From: Fagopyrum homotropicum
Lineage: Eukaryota; Streptophyta; Magnoliopsida; Caryophyllales; Polygonaceae
Assembly: GCA_033239125.1 (NCBI GenBank)
Contig: BSWB01000001.1
Coordinates: 29,601,501 to 29,665,500, forward strand
Length of the DNA: 64,000 bases
Reading direction: 5' to 3'
Shown here: in pieces, positions 22,303-34,228 of the stretch
How positions within the stretch are numbered: position 1 is the stretch's first letter
Layout of the letters: every line of letters begins with the position of its first letter
Program-made: the position numbers and the translations under genes
Notes under the pieces: model-generated
Databases searched by the model: none
What the model was told of the DNA's origin: nothing
The model's input: only the letters and a program-made list of their open reading frames with translations

Positions 22303-23915
22303 AAATACCCCATACTTAAGGTTTGCTCGTCCCCCAGCATGGTCCAACTATAGGTTAAGAGATGACATGATTTATGAATGCAGCAAAACGACAAAATCAT
22401 TTTGGAATTGTACTTCTAAAATTGGATCACGTTCATAGTCATGTTTCATGGCAATGGACAAGCAATCATGCATCAAATGAATGAAGGCATGTGAAGACAA
22501 TTATACTTAACTAGAAAGCATGCATGCAAGGTGGAAATGAGGAAGTCAAGATGATCATGAGTATTTCCAATCTAGATCACTAAGTCTTACACACATGCAA
22601 ATAGGTCACAAGGACTTAGGAAAGAAGAGGCCAAGAAACGTTGTGAATAGGTGGGAATTTTTCTAGGTCATGTGATGCTAATCCGGGAAAGGAACTAACT
22701 CCATAATTTCATTTTTGAATCAACTTCCCACAAGTGTAATTTTCTCCATCTTTTCTTTGCTTTTTTTATTTTCTTTTTTCTTTCACTTATTTTTGAGACA
22801 ATGGCATTGGTGTACAAAAGCGGAAACCTTGGTGATTAGCGGACCTCGGGATTTTTCCGAGGTGCCTCACACCGGGCACACATACCAAGTCTCGTTAGGA
22901 CATTCGGTTTATCCGACTTTGGCACAAACACCCGATTATGTGAATGGTGCCGAGTTACATGTCATCAAAACCAAAGTCCCCAAACCTTTTTTTTTTCTAC
23001 ACTTTCACAAAAATTCAGCACTTCATTCACAATATCCATTCATCAACAACTTCACCCCACACTTGTTTTGACACACTCAACACACTAGCATGCTCCTATT
23101 CCCGGATGGGTCCAAAGAGGTCAAACTTTTTATATCAATTAAGGTGCTCAAACAACATGATCGAGATGAGAAGTAGAGAAAGATGAATTGCCTTAGTCAT
23201 TCCTAGATGATGTGCAAGAACTAACATGTAATTTCGACCATCAATCCTCAATCCAATCAAGGCAAACATCATAATCACAATTAATACATGGGATTCAAGA
23301 TAAGTATTTCAAGTCCACATATGCAAACATCCATTCAACATATAAGGCCATCCATAGTCAATTCACAAGACAATCTCATCATAAGGGTCATACCCAAACT
23401 TAGAAACACTAAAAAAATTTAAATTTTCTGATTTTTTTGGAATTTTCGAAATATCTATGTACAATGCAAAACATAATGAAACATGTGACAATATGAAACT
23501 ATCCTATATGCAATCATGCAAATGATCATGAAAACCCCACCCCATACTTAGAAACACATTGTCCCTAATGTGCAGATCAAGTAAAGAAGAGTGAAAGAGA
23601 GTCCTCACAATGTAAAAATGGTGTTGCTTTGGTATTTGGTCCACTCATGTGGAGTGATGGTGGATGATCAATCAAAGGTGTTAGAGAGATCTTGATGTTC
23701 ATTATGGCGTCAGGACCCGCGCTAGGCACCGCTAGCCGTCCAAGTTCCACGTCCGCTCCACCCACAATTGATGTGGTATTCATCATCATCATCCACATGC
23801 CATGCAAGACTTCCAAGCTACTTAGACTCTAGCACACAAACACCAAACACACACAAACACACAAAAATAGAAAAATGAATACCAAAACAAAAACGAAAAG
23901 GGAAAGACATGTACC
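22303..23915 (-). other. C 3' noncoding region without a third ORF
   Basis: The polypurine tract (22303-22317) adjoins the LTR. The conserved block is at 22794-22987 and here contains an extra hairpin (cctcgg-N7-ccgagg). A second polypurine-tract copy is at 23531-23549. Between that and the hairpin at 23916 there are only about 370 bp with no convincing gene, so C lacks both ORF3 and its internal promoter. Confidence 0.75.
22794..22987 (-). other. Conserved 3' noncoding block, C copy
   Basis: It is the most diverged of the four copies. It still shares ccgactttggca, aacacccg and tatgtgaatggtgccgag with A and B at the same distance (about 500 nt) from the 3' LTR. Confidence 0.72.
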
Positions 23916-23933
23916 AATGGGTTGCCTCCCATT
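23916..23933 (-). other. Post-pol hairpin, C (compensatory variant)
   Basis: Minus AATGGG-AGGCAA-CCCATT has an unchanged loop. Both sides of the stem have changed together relative to CTTGGG/CCCAAG in A and B. Confidence 0.8.
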
Positions 23934-23978
23934 AAGCGCTTCTTTAAGGTCATTAGCTTGACCAAATTCGGGAGCGTT

Positions 23979-25045
23979 TCACTCAAGGTGAAGTGGGGCA
24001 ATCATATCCACCGGAGCTTCCGGGATATACTTCTTCAAACGGTGCCCGATCACCTTAAAATCTCTACAATGCTTCCCACCTATCTTAACCACTCCATGGG
24101 GAAAGACCTTCTTCACCACATAAGGACCCGTCCATCTTGACTTTAGCTTTCCGGGGAAGAGCCGCAGCCTTGAGTTGAAGAGAACGACTTGGTCTCCTTT
24201 ACTCAACTCGTTGGGGATGAGACACTTGTCATGCCAATGCTTGGTCCTTTCCTTGTAAATCCCGGCGTTTTCATAGGCATCCAACCGGAACTCCTCAAGA
24301 GCGTTGATGTCTAGCAAACTCTTTACGCCGGCTTCCTTGAGGTCAAACTTCAGCCACCTTATGGCCCAATACGCCCTATGCTCCATCTCCACCGGAAGGT
24401 GGAAAGACTTGTCATAAACTAGCTTGTAGGGAGTTGTGCCAATCGGTGTCTTGAAGACGGTTTTATAAGCCCACAAAGAATCATCAAGCTTCATAGCCCA
24501 ATCCTTTCTTGTCCTAGAAACCGTCTTCTCATATATTCCTTTTATCTCCCGGTTGGAGATCTCCACTTGGCCACTAGTTTGGGGATGTAAGGTGTTGCCA
24601 CCTTATGAGTCACCCCATACTTAGCCAAAAGTGTCCCAAAGTTCCTATTGGTGAAATGCTTCCCTCCATCACTTATGATCACTCTTGGTGTTCCAAACCT
24701 AGGGAAGATGACTCGGTTGAGGAACCGCACCACAACTTTGGAATCATTTGTGGGAGAGGCGATTGCCTCCACCCATCTCGACACATAGTCCACCGCCAAG
24801 AGAATGTATAGGTTGCCACATCAAGAGGGGAATGGCCCCATGAAGTCCACACCCCAAACATCAAATATTTCAACCTCTTGTATGTTGTTCAAGGGCATCA
24901 CATTCCTTCTTGAGATGTTGCCCGTCCTTTGGCAAGCATCACATGCCACTACAAAATTTTGCTCATCCCTAAACAAGTTAGGCCAATAAAAAACCGGATT
25001 GCAATACCTTTGCACACGTCTTGTGTTAGCTAGCATGGCCTCCAC
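23979..25045 (-). pseudogene. C integrase
   Basis: The zinc finger (HCHSLSCGGH and CDACQR) lies around 24930-25060. The catalytic core has Asp in VDFMGPFP (about 24840), Asp in ISDGG (about 24675) and Glu in QVEISNRE (about 24550). The C-terminal region ends RLFPGKLKSRWTGPYVV, with the final stop at 23979. It would insert the DNA copy into the genome. A frameshift near 24560-24600 and a stop near 24820 inactivate it. Confidence 0.86.
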
Positions 25046-27102
25046 ATGACAAGGAGTGACAATGGCGGATCACACTCTCCACCTCATCCTCTGGGACACA
25101 CCTCCTAAAGACTCCATCCGGCCATCTCTTGAACAAGAGAGGCTCGCTCCAATAGTAATGCCTCACATCCTTGAAGAACTTTTTCTTTTGGGCATATGAT
25201 AGACCGGGTGGCACCTCCTCAGACACAAGGTAGTTCACTATGTTGGCATACCATGGCTCACTCCATCTAGACACTTGAAGCAAGCAATCCTCCACCATTT
25301 GCAATTGCTCATCCCGGAATGAGTCATCAATCGGGATGTCATATCTCTCAATCTCCAATGGTGATAGCCTACTAAGATGGTCCGCCACTGAATTTTCGGA
25401 ACCTTTCTTGTCCCGAATTTCCAAATCAAACTCTTGGAGGAGAAGGATCCACCGAATCAACCGAGGCTTAGCATCCTTCTTTGTGAGGAGATAACGGATT
25501 GCAGCATGATCCTTGTACACAATGACCTTGGCTCCCACAAGATATGACCGGAACTTCTCAAAGGCATACACCACCGCTAGCAACTCCTTCTCGGTTGTGG
25601 CATAGTTGAGTTGGGCATCATCTAGCGTCTTGCTAGCATAATAGATGGCATGTGTAAGCCCATCTTTCCTTTGTCCGAAAAGAGCCCCAACAGCCACATC
25701 ACTTGCATCACACATTATCTCAAACGGAAGGCTCCAATCCGGAGGTTGCATGATAGGGGCTGAGATCAAGGCATTCTTCAACCTACAAAACGCTTGAAGG
25801 CAATCCTTGGAGAAAACAAACTCAACATCTTTCATTAGTAGGTATGTGAGAGGCTTAGAAGTTTTAGAGAAATCTTTTATAAACCTCCGGTAAAAACCGG
25901 CATGGCCTAAGAAACTCCTTACCTCTTTCACCGAGGTAGGTGGTGGCAACTTCTCTTTCGTTTCTATCTTTGCCCTATCAACCTCAATGCCTCGGTTGGA
26001 CACCAAGTGTCCCAACACTATGCCTTCACTTACCATGAAGTTGCATTTCTTCCAATTCAAAACAAGGTTAGTTTCCTCACATCTCTTTAACACCAAAGAC
26101 AAGTTAGCTAAGCAATCATCAAATGAAGATCCATACACCGAGAAATCATCCATAAACACTTCCATGGTATTTTTCAATATATTCAGAAAAAATGGCCATC
26201 ATACACCTTTGAAAGGTGGCGGGTGCATTACACAACCCAAACAGCATTCTCCTATATGCAAATGTTGCCCAAGGATATGTAAATGTTGTTTTCTCTTGGT
26301 CATCCGGGTGAATAGGGATTTGGAAAAACCCACTATAGCCATCTAAGTAACAAAAGTGTGAATGTTCAACTAATCTCTCTAGCATTTGGTCAATCAAGGA
26401 AAGAGGGAAGTGATCTTTCCTAGAGGCCACATTTAGTTTCCTATAGTCAATACACATTCTCCACGCGGTAACCGTCCTAGTTGGGATTAGTTCATTGTTC
26501 TCATTAGTTACTACGGTCATACCACCCTTCTTAGGAACAACATATACAAGACTAACCCACTTACTATCCAAGATCGGGAAAATGATTCCCGCATCTAGCA
26601 ATTTAAGGATTTGTTTCTTGACTACCTCTTTCATTATAGGGTTCAATCTTCTTTGAGGTTCAATTGACGGTTTATGATTATCTTCCATCAAGATTTTATG
26701 CATGCACAAGGAAGGTTTAATGCAAACTAAGTCATCAATGGTATAATCTATAGCTCTCCTAAGCAATCTCAACTCATGCAACAATCTATCAAGCTCATCA
26801 TCATTCAAAGATGCATTCACAATCACGGGATAAGTAGAATTTTCACCAAGAAAAGCATACTTTAAATGAGAGGGGATGGGCTTAAGTTCAAGTTTAGGAA
26901 GACCTTTATCGGTTGGAGACGATCCATACAATGTAGGTTGAGACGATTCCAAAGCCATGGAAGACTCCCCAAGACTCCTTGAAGCTTGATCAACAACTAA
27001 GGCACCTTCTGGAGAAACCACGGGCAAAACCACGACCTCTAGCACAACCATGGCCGTGGAATCTGAGAAGCTGGCACATTTGAGCATTCCAGAGAGTTCC
27101 AT
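25046..27102 (-). pseudogene. C reverse transcriptase and RNase H
   Basis: The order is a pro-RT spacer with translated CCACGGCCGTGG-type words (27005-27145), CIDYRKLN (about 26450), LDGYSGFFQIPIHP, CNAPATFQRCM and the catalytic F-M-D-D at 26146-26157. RNase H follows (CDASDVAVGALFG, TEKELLAVVYAFEKFRSYL, HAAIRYLL), then a linker. A one-base frameshift just before F-M-D-D (about 26170) separates the open segments. The catalytic residues themselves remain. Confidence 0.88.
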
Positions 27103-27155
27103 GGGTAAAATTACGGTTGTGGTTCTCCCTCCCTAGCCGTGGTTCCTACAATGGT

Positions 27156-28847
27156 TCAGCATAACTTCGTGCACTTCAAATTCAGCACTTGTCTCCTTTT
27201 CCAATGCATCCAAAGCCTTGATTTCTTCATTGCAGCATCTTCAACTCCTTCCTCCATCATACTCAAACTAAGAACCTTCTCTAAGGGGTCCTTGATCAAG
27301 ATCGAGTTCACAATTTCTCTAGACTCCTCTTGCTCGACAATGTTGAAGACATCTTCACCAAGGGCTGGCCCCTTCATCATTATGGACAGCTTGAACTTGA
27401 TATTCTCTTCTCCTATGTTGAAGGATAGGATTCCATTTTTGCAATCCACTAAGCATCCGGATGTGGCTAAAAATGGCCTTCCCAAAATGATAGGAACCGG
27501 GTAGTCCGTCGGGATGTCCAAGACAACAAAGTCGATTGGCACATAGAACTTCCCAAGCTGAACCGGTATGTCCTCCAGGATTCCTACGGGGTGAGTGATT
27601 GAACGGTCCGCCATGTAGAGGGTCATCTTGACCGGATTTGGCTGTCCTATCCCAACCTTGTTGCAAAGTGCAAGCCGGATAATGCTTACACTTGCTCCAA
27701 GATCACATAGGACTTCATATTGCTCTTCTCCAACTCCAATTAGCTTAGGAGGCATCTCCTCCCTCATGGTTTGAATCAACTCCAAAGATCTCTTTGTCAT
27801 CCTAACTTCTCCATACTCCTCCAACTTCCTCTTGTTGAAGAGTATCTCTTTCAAAAATTTTCCATAGGCCGGCATACCTAGAATAGTATCTATGAACGGA
27901 ATGTTAATATGCAATTTAGACATAAGTTCAAGGAATTTACCGAAATGTTTGTCCAAATGAGATCTTGCTCGTGATTGTGGTAATGGTAGTGGTGGCTTGT
28001 ATGGAGGTGGTGCCACATTTGTTGGCTCATCATCTTTGCTTTTGCCTCCTTCTTCTTGCAATGGTTCTTCTTCCACCACTACTTGTTTTCCCTTGTCATT
28101 TACCTTAGGTAAGGGATCTTTCATGCTCAGCCCACTCCTTGTGGTAATGGATAACACTTGACCTCTTGGATTGCCCTCGGTCCTTCCAGGAAGCTTTCCC
28201 GGATCTCTTTGTGCTTCACCCGCCTTTTGGAACACTTGTGCTTCTAGCACTTTTTGAGCTTTCGAAATGGAAGTCACCGTGCTCTCAAGTTCACTCAACC
28301 TTCCAAGCAATTGTTCAAACATCATCTCGGTTCTATCCTTTGGAGGTTGAGCAAACCCGAGTGGAGGCTCTTGTGAAGCCTTAGGTGGTGGGGCTGCGCT
28401 TGTGGAAGCGGGAGGGTCCAAGGCACCATCCGGGTTAGAATAGGAGAACCCGGGATGGTTGTGATTAGGCCGGTAATTATTGTATTGCCGGCTGTTGTTG
28501 TTGAAGTTTCTAGGGCCTTGATAATTGTTGAAGTTACCCCTTCCCATGTAGTTAACATCCTCCTCTTTGAAAGCCAAATTGGCTTGCACTTGCACTTGAG
28601 GACTTGCTTGATTCTTCAAGGTTGGGGCGTACAACTCCCTCAAAGATTTAAGCTCATTGTTGATTGCATCGAGTTTGTAGTTGCTCATGGTGACTTCACT
28701 CACTTCATATACCCCCGGTTTCCTCACATCACTCTTCCTATGGGAGTACTTCTCTATCACCAAGGCTTGCTTCTCTACAAATTACCAAGCCTCATCCACA
28801 TTCTACTCCATGAATGTTCCCCCGGTAAGCGATTGGAGCTTGAATGG
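27156..28847 (-). pseudogene. C gag C-terminus and protease
   Basis: This continues the gag interrupted by element A (its N-terminal half is at 41916-42755). About 535 codons are open. They cover KQALVIEKYSH-type Gag, an Asn/Tyr-rich tract (about 28440-28560) in place of a zinc knuckle, a Pro-rich linker, and a protease with D-L-G-A near 27700 and ILGRPFLATSG near 27490. A stop near 28810 separates it from upstream gag even without the insertion. Confidence 0.85.
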
Positions 28848-28852
28848 ACTAT
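28848..28852. repeat. Target-site duplication of element A, left copy (actat)
   Basis: The bases actat here are repeated exactly at 41916-41920, on the other side of element A. This is the 5-bp size made by gypsy integrases. Confidence 0.93.
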
Positions 28853-30517
28853 TGTTCACCACTTAGTGTGCGTGCAAATAAGCTTTAAATTTATAAAACT
28901 AGAATCAAGCAAGCGAACCCGCAGTGTACGGATCAAGGTAGTTAAGCAAGAATTCCAAAGTATTGAACACAGGGATTTGGGGGGTTAAATCTAGTTATAA
29001 ATCGTCAAGCAAGTAAATGTATGAGCTTTTGCAAATATATTGCGAAAACAACAACCCTAAAGATCCAGGTGTCTAATTGTGGCAATCGATTCAAGATATA
29101 CTAAAGAACTAAGGACAGAGTTAATAATTGCAAAGATATGCTAAGGTAAAGCAATGTACGATGAAGTTCCAAGGCTTTATATGACTTATCTAAAGACATT
29201 CTCTATAAAGGTTGTTGAGGCTTCAGTATAGAAAGGATCTAAAGACACGAATTAATCTAAAATACCCAAACTTGTAACCCAAGGATCAAGACTAACTAAA
29301 CCGATTAAGGTTGTGACACTCGAAATCAAAGTAGAGGTTGTTGAGGCTTCACTACTACCTAGAAAAGGCAAGCCAAGACTAAGTTAAAGCAAAACTTTAA
29401 CTTTGGATTAAAGTAAAAGCAAGGTTCGTAAACTGACACAAATTTCGGGTGGATCTTGAGTTCCACGGCCGTGGAACCTCAAGAACAGACCGTGATTTTG
29501 GTTCGTCGGCGAAATCTCTCTAACTCTCAGGGTCCAATCAAATTACGATCGATCCATCATCATCTAAGCCACAACTATCAACCCTTCACCTTAGAATTGC
29601 TAAAGGGTTTTAGCCAACAACAGTCATTATGATATCAAATTCAAGATTAAGAAGAATGAAAGATGAAAACCTCCGAAAACCTTCAATAAACTTCAAATCA
29701 ATCTCAAATCCACAAACAAGATTATAATGTATATCAGATTTGGAATAGCACAAACCAATCACAATCCTTGATAAGAACGGAGAGCGGGATGTCAATCCGT
29801 CTTCTAATCAAACCTAAGGACAAAGCGCAACTTCCAAATCTTCAAGCCTTCGCAAATCTCCATTGCAAAATGGCAATCTCCGCACGTCCAATGAAACCTT
29901 AGGCACGTGCAAGCAAGCGTAAGCCAAGAAGCCGAAATCTCTCTCCTTCAGTCCTTTTATAGGGAAAGATAAAATAAACGTCCGGCCCATGTGCGTAGAT
30001 AATGTGTCTATATATTATTCGTCAAAAGATTGCCTAAATCACGGTTTCGGAGTTCCACGGCCGTGGTTTAGAGTGTGGAAGTGGATTACGATTCTTCACA
30101 ACTTCCACGACCGTACTTTATACCGTGTAACTCTCTGGAATGCTCCACGCTCATGTTGCCAAGTTCCACGGCCGTGGTTTAGAGCGTGGACTTCATTACG
30201 GCCGTATTTTAGAGCGTGGAAGCATAGGTTGCTCGTAATTCCCTTTGTTTCATGCCATTCCTCATCCTAGCATCTTCCTTGGCTTCTTTGTGGTGTCCTC
30301 AATCCTTGGATGTGCTCAATCCATCTCCATTCTCTCTTAATTCGTTCGGTTTTAGCTCTTATTTACCTACAATCAACACAAAGCTTATGTAGACCTCTAT
30401 ATCGACAATATAGACAAACTAGCTCACAATTGCATCAATGCTTTATCAATGAACACTATAATGGATGAAAAACATCTAGAAAACGTGCCTAAAATATCAC
30501 AATATTTCATGCTAACA
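28853..30517 (-). repeat. 3' LTR of A
   Basis: On the minus strand it starts TGTTAGCATG and ends with the AACA class of terminus. The TATA box (minus TATAAAAG) is at 29954-29961. A dense CCACGGCCGTGG cluster lies upstream of it (30052-30225), and one more pair sits in the leader (29461-29500). Unlike B and C it lacks the ACCGGGTAAGTCTC series. Confidence 0.93.
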
Positions 30518-31876
30518 AAATATCCCATACTTGCCACTTGCTTGTCCCCAAGCAAGGTCTTTCAAAAGCTTTAAAACTCAAGTTAGGATGAAATATGGAT
30601 GCAATCTCAAAAACAAAACATATTTTAAGTAAATGTGCTTCTAGTCGATAGATCATTCTCAAACCTTGCTTCATTCATTCATAAGACTCTCATATATATA
30701 ACCAAAGAATAAAGAGAAAAGAAAACTCATGAATTGATCAAACTTCCATGTAAGCATCATAACCTTCAAACATTATCAAAATCAATCATAAGAAACTTCA
30801 ATTTAGATCACCAAGTCATATAACATTCTCTTGATCTTAAGGACTTTCAAGCAAGGTCTAGAATGCGGAAAGGGAGAGGAAATTATAAGGAATGTAGTGC
30901 ATGAATCCGGGAAAGTGGATAACTAACTCTTTTCTTTTTCTCTTGCGGTTTTGCAACACTTTCAACTTAGAGCTTTGCTCTCTTCTCTTACAGATAATTT
31001 TTTGACTTTACTTTTAGAGTTATGGACAGAGGTGCACAAAAACCGAACCGTAGGAGATTGGCAGTTCTCAATTTTTGCGAGATGCCTCAAACCCTTGATG
31101 CACATACCATAATCCGTTAGGAATATCGCTCAATCCGACTTTGGCAAGACACAAACACCCGGCTATGTGAATGGTGCCGAGTTACTCATCGTCATGATTG
31201 ACTTCCCCAAACCTATAAGTTCTTTCTATTCTTTGAATGCAAAAATTTTGCTTTCATGGCCCTCCCACATCAAACATGCCAAATATCAACTCCTCCAAAT
31301 TCCCGGATAGGTAAGGGAGGCCATTATTTCATTGAGGGGCTAAATGATCAAAGAAAGAAGAAAGAAAATCGAATTGCCTTAATCATCTCAAGAAGAAGTA
31401 TAAAAACTTATCATGTGATTTCAACCTTGATTTCTCAATATGATTTAGGTAACATTCTTCACATTATGAAACTTACAAAACAGGAACAAATAACTCATTC
31501 AAATTCTTTTTAATTCACTATTTGTTTAAGCATACATTGTCATCAAAACTCAATTCACAAGTAGTGATTATCATAGAAATCATCTCAATCCTTAGAAGCA
31601 CAAAATTTTCAAAATTTTTCGATTTTTATGGGTTTTTCAAAAGTTTTTTCATACAATGCGATAATGAAACGTGTAACAATGGAATGAAACATGCAAGGTG
31701 TTCTCGATCAAAGCAACCAAAGTGAGTAGAGTTATTACAAACGAATAGTCACACCCCACCCCATAATTGAGACAAACATTGTCCCTAATGTTCAAAAAGA
31801 AATAAAGAAAAGAAAGAAAGAAAATGAACTCACAAGACGGTGGTGGAGTGGCTAAGGCGGTAGATCATCATCGTCC
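30518..31876 (-). other. A 3' noncoding region
   Basis: It has the polypurine tract (30518-30533), the conserved block (31022-31216) and a second polypurine-like site (31751-31768). The remainder is A/T-rich with no supported gene; the two small plus-strand ORFs near 31256-31725 have no recognisable content. Confidence 0.72.
31022..31216 (-). other. Conserved 3' noncoding block, A copy
   Basis: Its similarity to the family-B copy (12298-12490) is visibly higher than in the flanking sequence, although A and B differ strongly in their LTRs. Confidence 0.75.
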
Positions 31877-33414
31877 TCACTGGGGTGCCGGTGGTGGTGG
31901 AAACAGGAAGAAGCCAGGGTCATAGTTCCGCCCAAACTGCTGGCGGTAAATGTCTCTCATCATCCGGTCATGCGCATCGGCTCGTGCATCCCTAGCATCC
32001 GTGCGGATCTCCAAGGCTCCGACCCTACTGGAAAGGTCGGTGACCCACTCCGGCAACTGCTCATACCATCTCGGCGGCTGGCTATACCACGCTGGTGCAT
32101 CTGACGGTGCTGGTGCAGGTGGTGGCTGGGCATGCCAAGCTGGTGGAGCTCCCATCCAATCCGGCTGAGTGCTATACCACTAAGGAGGAGTCGCCATCCA
32201 TGTCGGCCTCTCACTCACGCTGGCGCGGCGAGAGGAAGAACCAAAAGCTCTAGCGGGGCGGGGAGAGTGTCTAGGGAGGTCGGGAACTGCATCCGGCTAA
32301 TCCGGGAAGGTACCATAATCGTGCTCCTCTCCTCCTCCCTCAAACTCATCACCTCCTCTCATCTCCTCCTCATCTACAACGGGTGGCTCAGGGGGGACGT
32401 AAGGAGGTGCTACTAATCTATTCGCATGCATAGTAGCGAATGTCTCCTTCCATTTATGGCGTCCAGCCATAATGGAATACTCGGGAAGCCATGTAACCCC
32501 TCTACCTTCTCTACCCTCCCAAGGCATGGCAGCGGTAGGTGGACCTCTATGTCTAGGAAAGATAATGCCTGTAGTCATGAGGCTCTGGAGTCCTAGAGGT
32601 TTAGCAGCTATCCTGGTGCATGCGAAGAAGTCGATACCAAGTTGCCTAGCAAGGTGGGTGACCATCCCACCATATCCAATATTGCCGGCCCTCTTATTCT
32701 TTAGCTTACTCATAGTAGAAGCTAAGAGGGTGGCACAGTCAGCCGGCATACCATGCAACATACAATAAAGCAAAAACAACTCATCGGTCTTGATTTTCTG
32801 AGGAGTCTCCGTCCTAGGGAAGAGACACTCAAAAAGCACTCGGTGGGAATCTTCAAGGCTAAGTGATAGATCAACTTAGCCTTGGTATCAGCAGGTTGCC
32901 AGCGGTCGTCGCTGGCGTACACCATAGCAATGTCGTCCCAAAAATCTTTGGCGTACACGCCACTAAGAAATCGACCATTGAAGGTCTCATGGAACCCAAA
33001 AAAGGCTCCAAACTCTCTAATCAAGAACTCATAGTTCCTCTCCATCAGTCGGAAACAAACCGTCCTATCAACATGACTATGCTCAAATGAGATCACAAAC
33101 TCTCTAGTGATCTCCTCATATGCATCTTCCCGAATAGCGGAGAAGATGATCAATCCTGCTCTATCCAACAGCCAAGTAAGATCCCCTACCATATTCAGTG
33201 GCCCTAAGTCCTCAAGCAGTAAATATCTTGGTCCTATGACCGCTCTCTTCTCGATCCTTTCTAAGGCATCGAGATAGTCCTCATGAATCTTAGGGACTCT
33301 AGGGGATGGTGGTGAGGGTGGTGATGGTGGCTCGGTAGGGGGTGCTTGGGAGGAGGAGGAAGCATTACCTTTCCTCTTCTTGTTCCTAGTTGACATTCTC
33401 CTAACCAAATCCAT
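31877..33414 (-). pseudogene. A third ORF (ATHILA ORF-1-like, env position)
   Basis: The start is the ATG at 33414 or 33396. The domain order matches the B version: Ser/Pro-rich N-terminus, FRLMERNYEFL, FFGF, DFWDDIAMVYA, LIYHLALKI, LFLLYCMLHGMP and YGGMVTHLARQLG, then an acidic stretch, a helical segment and a Pro-rich end (stop 31877). One frameshift near 32800 and stops near 32297 and 32190 break it. No hydrophobic signal or membrane helix is visible, so an envelope role is not supported by the sequence. The product is unknown; a nucleic-acid or silencing-related role is only a hypothesis. Confidence 0.75.
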
Positions 33415-33424
33415 CTCAGTTCAA

Positions 33425-33480
33425 AAATTACGGCTTGTTCTAACAATTCCACGGCCTGGTTCTTCCAAAGACCGTGATTC
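33425..33480 (-). promoter_or_regulatory. A signature words in the ORF3 leader
   Basis: Words of the CCACGGCC / ACCGTGATT type lie directly before the ORF3 start. They parallel the pair in the LTR leader (29461-29500), which has the same ACCGTGATTTTGG word. Confidence 0.6.
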
Positions 33481-33842
33481 GGCTCTGAATTTCTCAAAAC
33501 TCAACACATTCACACCAAATTCAACAGAAGGCAGCCCTAGACTAATTCCAATCCAATTCCAATCAGTTCTCCTAAAAATTCTTGCAAAAACTGAGGAAAA
33601 TCGACAAAGTGAGAGAAGAGGTAAAAACCTAGGTTTTCGGATTTTGAAATACGAATTCTCTCTTTTTCGGTGATTTGCCGCTCGAATCGTTGCTTGGATC
33701 TTGTAGGTGATTGAATTTGCTTCACTTTTGGTCAAAGAATCGTTCGAAACGATTAACGAACAGGAATTTGAGAGAGGGGGACGATTTCGGAATTTTTGGG
33801 CGTGGAATTGGGGATTTTGGTGTGTTTTGTGAAGAAACGTGG

Positions 33843-33850
33843 TTTTTATA
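33843..33850 (-). promoter_or_regulatory. Internal TATA box for A ORF3
   Basis: Minus TATAAAAA lies about 430 bp upstream of the ORF3 start. It is flanked upstream by CCACGGCCGTGG words (33895-33990), the same order as in the LTR. Confidence 0.65.
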
Positions 33851-33894
33851 GTGGCCGTAAAATTTTTCGAAAATTACGGTCACTCGGGGGTTTC

Positions 33895-33990
33895 CACGGC
33901 CGTGGAAATGTACGGAACCGTAATTTTGGTGATTTTTCTCAGGCTTTTGCAAATTACGGTCACTGTAGCTGTCACGGCCGTGGAACTCTC
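33895..33990 (-). promoter_or_regulatory. A signature-motif cluster upstream of the internal TATA box
   Basis: It contains ccacggccgtgg, a second cacggccgtgg and several half-sites (ttacggtca, accgtaattttgg). Confidence 0.65.
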
Positions 33991-34170
33991 TGTAATGTGT
34001 CAAAGTCCAAGTTTCGTCAATTTTCTTCAAACCTTTCCTTCTCCCTTTCTCTTCCACTTATCTTACATCCAAAAACACGAACATACCGGAAGGTATCGAA
34101 GGCAAAACAAAACAAGAACGTCTATACTATTCTAATCTACGAATCAAAAACAAAAACGTAAGTGCAATAC

Positions 34171-34188
34171 CTTGGGTTGCCTCCCAAG
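34171..34188 (-). other. Post-pol hairpin, A
   Basis: Minus CTTGGG-AGGCAA-CCCAAG lies about 40 nt after the integrase stop and is identical to the B1/B3 version. Confidence 0.8.
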
Positions 34189-34228
34189 AAGCGCTTGTTT
34201 AAGGTCCGTAGCTAGACCAAATTCGCAC

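Noticed and set aside
22715..23186. Small plus-strand ORFs in the C 3' region as genes
   Set aside because: They overlap the conserved noncoding block, and frames are not kept in A or B.
31877..33414. Third ORF as a retroviral envelope protein
   Set aside because: It sits in the env position, but I see no signal peptide, cleavage site or membrane helix in A, B1 or B3. Its blocks match the plant ATHILA ORF-1 kind of protein.
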